64,000 nucleotides of DNA from Streptomyces diastatochromogenes (GTDB taxonomy: Bacteria > Actinomycetota > Actinomycetes > Streptomycetales > Streptomycetaceae). The notes under the pieces are model-generated. The model was not told the origin of the DNA. It did not search any database and saw nothing but the letters and a program-made list of their open reading frames with translations. Each line of letters starts with the position of its first letter. Position 1 is the first letter of the stretch. The DNA is taken from positions 248,001-312,000 of the forward strand of contig NZ_MCGQ01000007.1 of NCBI RefSeq assembly GCF_002242805.1, written 5' to 3'. The position numbers and the translations under genes were made by a program. Below are positions 18,251-25,414 of this stretch, piece by piece.

Positions 18251-18268
18251 GACCGCACTGGTGCGGTC
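18251..18268 (+). terminator. Hairpin after the MarR gene
   Basis: GACCGCAC and GTGCGGTC form a perfect 8-bp stem with a 2-nt loop directly after the stop codon. No T tract. Confidence 0.5.
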
Positions 18269-18275
18269 CCGAGTC

Positions 18276-18304
18276 TTGACCTTGGGCCGCCGCTGGCCTC
18301 ATAT
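18276..18304 (+). promoter_or_regulatory. Promoter of the degenerate sigma-factor gene
   Basis: TTGACC (18276-18281) and TCATAT (18299-18304) with a 17-nt spacer, about 70 nt before GTG 18377. Confidence 0.45.
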
Positions 18305-18376
18305 GAGACCGGGTCCTGCGTCGTGCGCGGTTCGCCTGTCCCGTACCGGACAGGACCTCCTCAGGGGGGAGGCGCG

Positions 18377-18910
18377 GTGCGTGATCGGCAGGCATCCCGT
18401 GCTGCCCGCCGGGCCCGGGAGTTCGAGGCGTTCGTCGCGGGCGCGGCCGGGCGGCTGCTGCACACCGCCACGCTGCTCACCGCGGAGGCGCCGGACGCCA
18501 ACCCGCGCGCGCGGCGCCTGCTGACGCTGGCGCTCGCCCACACCTACGCCGGCTGGGACCGGCTGCACGGCGAGGACCCCTACGAGTGCGCCCGCCAGTA
18601 CCTCGCCACCCGGTTCCAGCACGGGGCGTGGCACCACTACGGCGCCGTCGGCCGCGCCCGGCCGGATCCGCGCAGCCCGCTCGCGGCCCTGAGCCCGCAG
18701 GAGCGGCTGATCCTGGTGCTGCGGATGTACGAGGGAGTCGCCGAGGAACAGGCGGCGGCCCTGCTCGGGCTGCCCGTCGAGCGGGTGCACTCGATCTGCG
18801 ACCGGGCCACGGCCACCGTGCTGCATCCGGCGCCCGCGACCACCCCGCGCGCGGTGGGCACGAGGGCGGTGCCGTCCTGGGCCTCCCGGCCGGCCGGGAG
18901 GCCACGGTGA
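18377..18910 (+). CDS. Degenerate SigE-family (ECF-like) sigma factor
   Basis: 177 residues. FEAFVAGAAGRLLHTATLLT aligns with region 2.1 of SigE-family ECF sigma factors, followed by a region-2-like helix set (ARRLLTLALAHTYAGWDRL). The C-terminal LSPQERLILVLRMYEGVAEEQAAALLGLPVERVHSI matches sigma4. The acidic E-D-L-V-Q core usually found in region 2.2 is replaced by PRARRLLTLAL, so core binding may be altered. GTG 18377 follows GGGGGAGG. The stop overlaps the next start as GTGA, pairing it with a small membrane protein that may be its anti-sigma factor. Confidence 0.7.
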   Translation: MRDRQASRAARRAREFEAFVAGAAGRLLHTATLLTAEAPDANPRARRLLTLALAHTYAGWDRLHGEDPYECARQYLATRFQHGAWHHYGAVGRARPDPRSPLAALSPQERLILVLRMYEGVAEEQAAALLGLPVERVHSICDRATATVLHPAPATTPRAVGTRAVPSWASRPAGRPR

Positions 18911-19155
18911 ACCGTCCCCAGCGCGAGGCCGCCGTACGGCGGATCCTGGAGCGGGCCCCGGCCCCCGTGCCGCCGGACCTGTACGGCGAGGCCGTCCGCC
19001 GCGGCGACCGCATGCTGCGCCGTCGGCGACTCGCCCGGCGCCTGTGGTGGCTGCTCCTGTGCGCCGCGGCGGTGGCGTTCACCGTCTGGGCGGTGACGGC
19101 CCGTCCCTGGGTGGAGCCGCCCTCGCAGACGACTCCACCGATCACCGGCTGGTGA
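18907..19155 (+). CDS. Small single-pass membrane protein coupled to the sigma-like gene
   Basis: 82 residues from GTG 18907. A basic N-terminal domain (PQREAAVRRILERAPAPVPPDLYGEAVRRGDRM) precedes a membrane helix (LWWLLLCAAAVAFTVWAVTA) and a short outer tail. The position and topology suit an anti-sigma or accessory factor of the preceding gene, but no zinc-finger HxxxCxxC motif is present. The 4-nt overlap implies coupled translation. Confidence 0.72.
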   Translation: MNRPQREAAVRRILERAPAPVPPDLYGEAVRRGDRMLRRRRLARRLWWLLLCAAAVAFTVWAVTARPWVEPPSQTTPPITGW

Positions 19156-19162
19156 GCCGCGG

Positions 19163-20323
19163 CTAGCCGAGGGCCTGCTGCAGGTCCTCCAGCAGGTCGT
19201 CGACGTTCTCGATGCCGACGGACAGGCGCACCAGGTCGGCGGGGACCTCCAGGGCGGAGCCGGCCGCGGAGGCGTGCGTCATCCGGCCGGGGTGCTCGAT
19301 CAGCGACTCGACGCCGCCGAGGGACTCGCCGAGGGTGAACACCTCGGCGCGGTTGCACACCTCGACGGCGGCCTCCTCGCCACCCTCGACCTGGAAGGAC
19401 ACCATCCCGCCGAACGCCTTCATCTGCTTGGCGGCGACCTCGTGGCCGGGGTGCTCGGGCAGGCCCGGGTACAGGACGCGGGTCACCCGCGGGTGCCGGG
19501 TCAGCATCTCGGCGATGCGCGTGGCGTTCTCGCTGTGCCGGTCCATGCGTACCGCGAGGGTCTTGGTGCCGCGCAGCACCAGCCAGGAGTCGAAGGGGCC
19601 GGCGACGGCGCCCATCGCGTTCTGGTGGTAGGCCAGTTCCTCGCCCAGCGCCTGGTCGGAGACGATCAGCGCACCGCCGACCACGTCCGAGTGGCCGCCC
19701 ATGTACTTGGTCAGGGAGTGCACGACGACGTCCGCGCCGAGCGACAGCGGCTGCTGGAGGTAGGGCGTGGCGAAGGTGTTGTCGACGACGAGCCGGGCAC
19801 CCGCGTCGTGGGCGATCTGGGCGACGATCGCGATGTCGGTGATGCCGAGCAGCGGGTTGGAGGGGGTCTCCACCCACACGGCCTTGGTCTTCGGGGTGAT
19901 CGCGGCCCGCACGGAGGCCGGGTCGCTGGTGTCGGCGACGGACCACTCGACGCCCCAGCGGCTGACGACCTTGGCGAAGAGGCGGAAGGTTCCGCCGTAG
20001 GCGTCGTTCGGGATCACCACGTGGTCGCCGGGGCTGAGCAGCGTGCGCAGCAGGGTGTCCTCGGCCGCCAGGCCGGACGCGAACGCGAGGCCGCGGCGGC
20101 CGCCCTCCAGCGCGGCGAGGTTCTCCTCCAGGGCCGTCCTGGTCGGGTTGGCGCTACGGCTGTACTCGTAGCCACCGCGCAGGCCGCCGACGCCGTCCTG
20201 CTTGTAGGTCGAGACCTGGTAGATCGGCGGGACGACCGCGCCGGTGAGGGGATCCGCGGTGTTGCCCGCGTGGATCGCGAGAGTCTCGAAGTGCTGACTG
20301 ATGTGCCTGTCGCTCATGTCCAC
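19163..20323 (-). CDS. metB: Cystathionine gamma-synthase
   Basis: 386 residues (384 from ATG 20317). PLP fold-type I trans-sulfuration enzyme: YSRSANPTR, the DNTFATPYLQQPL block and the PLP lysine in HSLTKYMGGHSD near 205. Condenses an activated homoserine with cysteine to cystathionine; the same fold also gives cystathionine gamma-lyase, so direction is not certain. It converges on the small membrane protein with a 7-nt gap. TACGCT eight bases before the ATG implies a very short or absent leader. Confidence 0.9.
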   Translation of the reverse strand: MDMSDRHISQHFETLAIHAGNTADPLTGAVVPPIYQVSTYKQDGVGGLRGGYEYSRSANPTRTALEENLAALEGGRRGLAFASGLAAEDTLLRTLLSPGDHVVIPNDAYGGTFRLFAKVVSRWGVEWSVADTSDPASVRAAITPKTKAVWVETPSNPLLGITDIAIVAQIAHDAGARLVVDNTFATPYLQQPLSLGADVVVHSLTKYMGGHSDVVGGALIVSDQALGEELAYHQNAMGAVAGPFDSWLVLRGTKTLAVRMDRHSENATRIAEMLTRHPRVTRVLYPGLPEHPGHEVAAKQMKAFGGMVSFQVEGGEEAAVEVCNRAEVFTLGESLGGVESLIEHPGRMTHASAAGSALEVPADLVRLSVGIENVDDLLEDLQQALG

Positions 20324-20436
20324 CGAGCGTAGTGCGCCTGACCGGATGCTGGCGTCCGCACGCGGCCATCGAGGTTTTCCACAGGTCCGGCGGGCGGGGT
20401 TCGCCTTTTGTCGGTGGCGTCTGGTTCGCTGGAGTC

Positions 20437-21555
20437 ATGTCGATTCTCTGGCTGCTCATGGCGCTGGTCATGCTGAGCTTCGTGCTGCTCCCGATCGTCC
20501 GGCGCAGGCGCGGGGCGATCGGGCTGGTGCCCCCGGGCCACCCGGACGCCGCCGACCCGGCGGACTACGGCTTCGTGCGCCAGGAGGAGCTGGACGTGCG
20601 GATGCCCGGCCCCGACCAGGACCTGCTGGACGTCCTGGAGCTGGTGCAGCGCACGCAGGACTACCGCGCGGCGGCCCAACTGCTGGCCGGCACCGAGGCC
20701 GAGGGCGAGGAGCGCTGGCAGCGGGTGCAGGCCTTCGCCGGTGCGGCGGCCCTCGAACTGCAGCAGCGGCCGGGCGGGGTGCACGAGACGCCGGGCGGAC
20801 AGTGGCTCAGGGTGTGGCGGGCGGAGCAGCCCAAGGACGCGGGCGGCGCGGCGGTGCACGCCGAGTTCCTGGTGCAGCAGGCGTGGCGGACGTCGACGCC
20901 GGGCACGGACGACTTCCGCATCATCATGGAGGAGGCCAGGCAGGCCTGCGGGCAGGCGGCGCTGCTGGCCCCCGGGGACCCGGTGCCGTACCTCGTCGAG
21001 CTGTCGATCGCCCGCGGCCTCGCCTATCCGCAGCCCGAGTTCGAGAAGCTGTGGCTGAACATCCTGGACCGCGCCCCGCACCACATGGGCGCGCATCTGG
21101 CCGCGCTGCACTACTGGTGCGAGAAGTGGCACGGCTCGCGCGAGCAGGCGTACGCGTTCGCCGAGGCCGCTGCGGCCCGCGCCCCCGAGGGCTCGCTGCT
21201 CGCCGCGCTGCCGCTGTTCGCGGTCTTCGAGCACCTCCCCGAGGTGAACCTGGTCGCGAGTTTCTACCAGAGCGAGGTCGTCACCAAGGCGATGCACGGT
21301 GCGCTGCACGCGGTGCACTCGGCCCACCCCGACGACCCGATGGTCGCGCACGTCCGCCATCTGCTGCTCTTCTTCCTGGTCCGCGCCGAGCGCTGGGCGG
21401 AGGCCATGGACCAGCTGATCCACGTCGACGGCCATGTGGGGGCCCTGCCCTGGACCCTGTCCGCCGACCCGGCCGCCGGGTTCGCCGTCTTCCGCGCGGT
21501 GGCGGTGGCGGGCTACGAGGCGAACGGCGGCAGCCCGGCGGCCCTGGCCGGCTGA
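20437..21555 (+). CDS. Membrane-anchored helical-repeat protein A, paralogue of the 23450 gene
   Basis: 372 residues: one N-terminal membrane helix (ILWLLMALVMLSFVLLPIV) then a soluble alpha-helical domain with TPR-like spacing. Diagnostic block: PHHMGAHLAALHYWCEKW followed by GSREQAYAFAEAAA and EGSLLAALPLFAVFEH. The same block occurs in the protein encoded at 23450, so the two are paralogues lying on either side of an M48 protease gene. ATG 20437 has GGAG very close by. Family not recognised; probably a cytosolic scaffold held at the membrane. Confidence 0.8.
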   Translation: MSILWLLMALVMLSFVLLPIVRRRRGAIGLVPPGHPDAADPADYGFVRQEELDVRMPGPDQDLLDVLELVQRTQDYRAAAQLLAGTEAEGEERWQRVQAFAGAAALELQQRPGGVHETPGGQWLRVWRAEQPKDAGGAAVHAEFLVQQAWRTSTPGTDDFRIIMEEARQACGQAALLAPGDPVPYLVELSIARGLAYPQPEFEKLWLNILDRAPHHMGAHLAALHYWCEKWHGSREQAYAFAEAAAARAPEGSLLAALPLFAVFEHLPEVNLVASFYQSEVVTKAMHGALHAVHSAHPDDPMVAHVRHLLLFFLVRAERWAEAMDQLIHVDGHVGALPWTLSADPAAGFAVFRAVAVAGYEANGGSPAALAG

Positions 21556-21750
21556 CACCCCGAGCCTCGGATCTGGTGGATTGCCCTGCTGACCTGCGGT
21601 AGGGCATACTCCGCATGCTCCGAGTTTGCTCTTGCTTTGCCTTGAGTCGGCTCCGGGTGTGCTCCGCGTCCCCCCCACACTCACCGGCAGCACCTTCGGC
21701 ACCGGTGTTTGCCATGTCCATGTCTCTGGGTCTGTGGGGGGAAGTGCCCG

Positions 21751-23391
21751 ATGGGCGCAACTCTGCGCGCGCTGCGCGCCCTCGTCCTGCTGTGCGGCTT
21801 CTATCTGCTGAGCCTGCTGCTGCTCGCGGCACTGGCCGGTGTCGACGTCGCCGCGTTCGGCTCGGGGCTGCACGGCCCGGCCGCCGTCAAGCTCTTCATC
21901 GTCACCGTGGTGCTCGCCATCCCCGTCGTACGCGGCATGTTCATGCTGCGCACGCCCCGCGGCGAGGAGCGGGCCGGTGTCCCGGTCACCGAGGCCGACG
22001 AGCCCCGGCTGTGGGCGCTGGTCCGGGAACTCGCGGCGGCGACCGGCACCCGCGCCCCCGACCGGATCCTGCTCACCGCCGACGTCAACGCGGCCGTGAG
22101 CGAGGAGTCCCGCCTGCTCGGCCTGCTCCCCGGCCCGCGCCGCCTCTACCTCGGCGTACCACTGCTGACCGGTCTGACCGAGGCGCAGCTGCGCGCCGTA
22201 CTCGCCCACGAATACGGCCACTTCACCGGTGGTGACACCCGGCTGTCCGCGCTCGTGGTGCGCGGCCGGGCGCAGATCGCCCGGGTCATCGGGCAGTTCC
22301 ACGCCCAGGCCGACGGCAAGGTGGCCGCCGAACGCGCCCGCCAGGAGAAGGCCTCCGCCAAGCGGGTCGCGGAGGGCAAGAAGGCGAAGCGGGTCGACAC
22401 CGGCGGGACCGGGGCGACGTACCGGATGATGGCGAAGATCTACACCGCGTACGGCAAGCTCTACCTGCGGGCCTCCCTCTCCACGGGCCGCGCCCAGGAG
22501 TACGCCGCCGACCTGGCCGCCGCCCGGATCGCCGGGCGCGACGCGACCGCCTCGGCGCTGCGCGAGATCCCCGTCCTGGCCTCCTCCCACGACTTCTACG
22601 TCGACTCCTACGCCACCCTGGGCCTGCCCGTACGGATGCTGCCCCCGCGCGGCGAGTTCTTCGGCGGCTTCGGCCGGCTGCTGACCGCCCGCGAACGGGA
22701 GTTGGCGGAGCTGCGGGCCGACCTGCCGACCGAGCCCGCCTCGCCGTACGACTCCCATCCGCCGATCGCCGAGCGGGTGCGCCGGATCGAGGCACTGCCC
22801 GCCGACGGTCGCGCCGAGGAGGCCAAGGACACCGCCCTCGCCCTGCTCACCGACCCGCAGCGCACCCTGGCCGCGCTGGAGGACGCCGTCCTGACGGACG
22901 AGGTCCTCGCCTTCCGGCGCACCGCCGAGTGGCAGGAGCTGCTGGAGGCCTCCATGGCCGAGGGCATGTCCTCCGTGCGCACCCCGCTGCACCAGGCGCT
23001 CGCCGACTACACCGGGCAGCCGGCGACGCTGCCCGCGCTGCTGGAGGTCATCGACGACGGCCGGCTGTGGCGGCTGGCGGAGCGGCTGCCGCTGTCCGAG
23101 GAGGCGGCCGCGGCGAAGGGCCGGGCCTTCCGCGAGTTCGTACGGCCCCGGCTGCGCAACTCGCTGCGGACGATGGTGCTGGCCGAGTTCAGCGCCCGTT
23201 CGCTGCTGCACTGGGAGTTCTCCTGGTCCCGCGCGGCCGCCGTCCGGCTGCCTGGCTGGACGTCGGAGAACACACCGGACGACGGCCCCGAGGCCGCGCT
23301 CGACGCGGCGGTGGACGCGGCGCTCGCCGACCACCCCGACACCGCACCGCTGCGTGCCCTGCTGCCGCCGGCGGCGACCCAGCCCGCGTGA
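21751..23391 (+). CDS. M48 family membrane metalloprotease
   Basis: 546 residues. Two N-terminal membrane helices (about 10-30 and 47-68), then a gluzincin domain with the zinc motif HEYGH near 153 and the third ligand in RAQEYAADLAAARIAG near 250. A long C-terminal domain of about 240 residues has no obvious match and is helical. M48 proteases such as HtpX cleave membrane proteins and signal peptides. ATG 21751 has GGGGGGAAG seven bases upstream. Flanked by two paralogous membrane-anchored repeat proteins that may present or regulate substrates. Confidence 0.9.
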   Translation: MGATLRALRALVLLCGFYLLSLLLLAALAGVDVAAFGSGLHGPAAVKLFIVTVVLAIPVVRGMFMLRTPRGEERAGVPVTEADEPRLWALVRELAAATGTRAPDRILLTADVNAAVSEESRLLGLLPGPRRLYLGVPLLTGLTEAQLRAVLAHEYGHFTGGDTRLSALVVRGRAQIARVIGQFHAQADGKVAAERARQEKASAKRVAEGKKAKRVDTGGTGATYRMMAKIYTAYGKLYLRASLSTGRAQEYAADLAAARIAGRDATASALREIPVLASSHDFYVDSYATLGLPVRMLPPRGEFFGGFGRLLTARERELAELRADLPTEPASPYDSHPPIAERVRRIEALPADGRAEEAKDTALALLTDPQRTLAALEDAVLTDEVLAFRRTAEWQELLEASMAEGMSSVRTPLHQALADYTGQPATLPALLEVIDDGRLWRLAERLPLSEEAAAAKGRAFREFVRPRLRNSLRTMVLAEFSARSLLHWEFSWSRAAAVRLPGWTSENTPDDGPEAALDAAVDAALADHPDTAPLRALLPPAATQPA

Positions 23392-23449
23392 CCGGCAGGC
23401 ACTTCGGCTCCTCGACGCCACCCCTTCGACGAACGGACCGCACCCTCCC

Positions 23450-24541
23450 ATGACCGTCCTGCTCTGGATCCTGGCCGTCCTGGCCGTCCCCACGCTGATC
23501 TTCGCGGTGTGGATCGCCGGGGTGTTCCTGAAGGAGTTCTTCCACCCGAGCCCCGACGACGGCACCGAGGCCGCGCAGGCCGCCGAGAAGCTCGGGCTGC
23601 TGCCCGCCGAGCGGCAGAGCACGGACCACCCCGCCCCGCTGCCCGCCGACTGGGCGGCCGCCCTCGACGCGGTGCGCCGCGGCGACTGGCAGCCCGCCGC
23701 CGAGCTGCTGCGCGCCATCGGCCGGGACTGGGACCGCCGGACGACGGTCATCGGCCACCTCGCCACGCTCGCGGCCAAGGACGACGAGTGGCTGCTGGCC
23801 TGGGAGGCCGCGCGCCCCGAGGACCCGGACGCGGCCGTGGTCAGGGCGCAGAGCACGGTGTACCTCGCCTGGGAGCTGCGGGGTGCGAAGAAGGCCAAGT
23901 ACACGACGCAGGAGCAGTTCCAGGGCTTCCACCGGACGCTGGTGGGCGCCCGCGAGGAGATCGCGCGGGCGGCCGCCCTCAACCCCGACGACCCCACGCC
24001 GTACGTCGCGGAGATCTGGGTGGCGCTCGGTCTCGGCTACGCGAACGCCGAGATGGACAAGCTCTGGGCGGAGATCACGACCCGCGACCCGCACCACGTC
24101 GGGGCCCACTTCTCGGCCCTCCAGTACTGGTGCGCGAAGTGGCGGGGCTCGCGGCAGCTGGCGTTCGACTTCGCCGAGCGTGCGGCCGCCGAGGCGCCGC
24201 TGGGCAGCCTGCTGACAGTGCTGCCGCTCATCGCGCACTTCGAGCACGACGAGTCGACCGACACCGCGGCCGACAACACACCCGAGATGGTGGCCAGGGT
24301 CGACGCGGGCCTCGCGGACGCGGCGGCCGCGGACCCCACCCACCCGGGCCTGGCACAGCTGCGCCACCTGCTGGCGTTCTACCTCCACCTGCAGGACCGG
24401 CACGAGGCGGCGCTGGAGCAGTTCAAGCTGGTCGACGGGTATGTGGAAGCGCTGCCGTGGAGCTACCGCGGCGACGGCGCGGCCGCCTACTACTGCCAGG
24501 TGCGTAACGACACGGTGCGGGCGGTGGCGGCGGAGGCCTGA
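23450..24541 (+). CDS. Membrane-anchored helical-repeat protein B, paralogue of the 20437 gene
   Basis: 363 residues: N-terminal membrane helix (LLWILAVLAVPTLIFAVWIAGVF), then a helical domain. It shares with protein A the block DPHHVGAHFSALQYWCAKW, GSRQLAFDFAERAA and LGSLLTVLPLIAHFEH, and both end in a segment on diet-like spacing ALEQFKLVDGYVEALPW / AMDQLIHVDGHVGALPW. It follows the M48 gene by 58 nt and is likely in the same transcript. Function unknown. Confidence 0.8.
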   Translation: MTVLLWILAVLAVPTLIFAVWIAGVFLKEFFHPSPDDGTEAAQAAEKLGLLPAERQSTDHPAPLPADWAAALDAVRRGDWQPAAELLRAIGRDWDRRTTVIGHLATLAAKDDEWLLAWEAARPEDPDAAVVRAQSTVYLAWELRGAKKAKYTTQEQFQGFHRTLVGAREEIARAAALNPDDPTPYVAEIWVALGLGYANAEMDKLWAEITTRDPHHVGAHFSALQYWCAKWRGSRQLAFDFAERAAAEAPLGSLLTVLPLIAHFEHDESTDTAADNTPEMVARVDAGLADAAAADPTHPGLAQLRHLLAFYLHLQDRHEAALEQFKLVDGYVEALPWSYRGDGAAAYYCQVRNDTVRAVAAEA

Positions 24542-24550
24542 CCGGAATGC

Positions 24551-24596
24551 GGCGGAGGCCCGGGCCGTTGCACCACGTGCCAGGCCGGCCTCCGCC
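24551..24596 (+). terminator. Hairpin between repeat protein B and msrA
   Basis: GGCGGAGGCC pairs with GGCCTCCGCC (24587-24596), a perfect 10-bp stem, ending 23 nt before the msrA start. It could terminate the cluster or attenuate msrA. Confidence 0.55.
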
Positions 24597-24619
24597 TTCC
24601 AGACCGACAGGGAGACCCC

Positions 24620-25285
24620 ATGCTCTTCGGCCGCTCACCCCAGCTGCCCACCCCCGAGCAGGCACTCAAGGGCCGTGATCTGCCCGCCTTCCAGGTCCCC
24701 GAGCGCCATACCGTCCTGGGCACCCCGCTCCTCGGCCCCTACCCCGCGGGCCTGGAGGTCGCCGACTTCGGCCTGGGCTGCTTCTGGGGCGCGGAACGCA
24801 AGTTCTGGCAGCTCCCGGCGGGTGTGTACACCACCCTGGTCGGCTACCAGGGCGGCTACACCGAGCACCCCATGTACGAGGAGGTCTGCTCGGGCCTGAC
24901 CGGCCACACGGAGGTCGTCCGCGTGGTCCACGACCCGAAGCTGATCTCCTACGACCGCCTCCTGAAGACCTTCTGGGAGTCCCACGACCCGACCCAGGGC
25001 TTCCGCCAGGGCAACGACGTGGGCACCCAGTACCGCTCGGCGATCTACACCCACACCCCCGAGCAGGCCGCCACGGCCGAGGCCTCCCGAGCCGCCTACC
25101 AGAAGGTCCTGACCTACTCCGGCCACGGCACGATCACCACGGAGATCCTCCCGGCCGAGGGCCGCACCTTCTACCCGGCCGAGGCGTACCACCAGCAGTA
25201 CCTGGACAAGAACCCGGCGGGTTACTGCGGCTTGGGCGGCACCGGCGTGTCCTGCCCGATCGGTGTGGCCGAGGCCAGGGGCTGA
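24620..25285 (+). CDS. msrA: Peptide-methionine (S)-S-oxide reductase MsrA
   Basis: 221 residues. Active-site [11 protein letters not shown] with nucleophilic Cys near 55, QYRSAIY, and resolving cysteines at the C-terminus ([12 protein letters not shown]). Reduces methionine-S-sulfoxide in proteins using thioredoxin. The 45-residue N-terminal extension before the catalytic domain is usual for the longer actinobacterial forms. Confidence 0.96.
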   Translation: MLFGRSPQLPTPEQALKGRDLPAFQVPERHTVLGTPLLGPYPAGLEVADFGLGCFWGAERKFWQLPAGVYTTLVGYQGGYTEHPMYEEVCSGLTGHTEVVRVVHDPKLISYDRLLKTFWESHDPTQGFRQGNDVGTQYRSAIYTHTPEQAATAEASRAAYQKVLTYSGHGTITTEILPAEGRTFYPAEAYHQQYLDKNPAGYCGLGGTGVSCPIGVAEARG

Positions 25286-25414
25286 CGTCGCCCGGTGGGA
25301 CGCAGAACCTGATCCCCGACCCGGCAGAACGGCGCCCTCCAGCCCGGGTCCGCTGATCGTGTCGGTCGCGGTCGGACTCCGCGGAGAGGAACATCGGAGT
25401 CACGGAGGCAGGTG

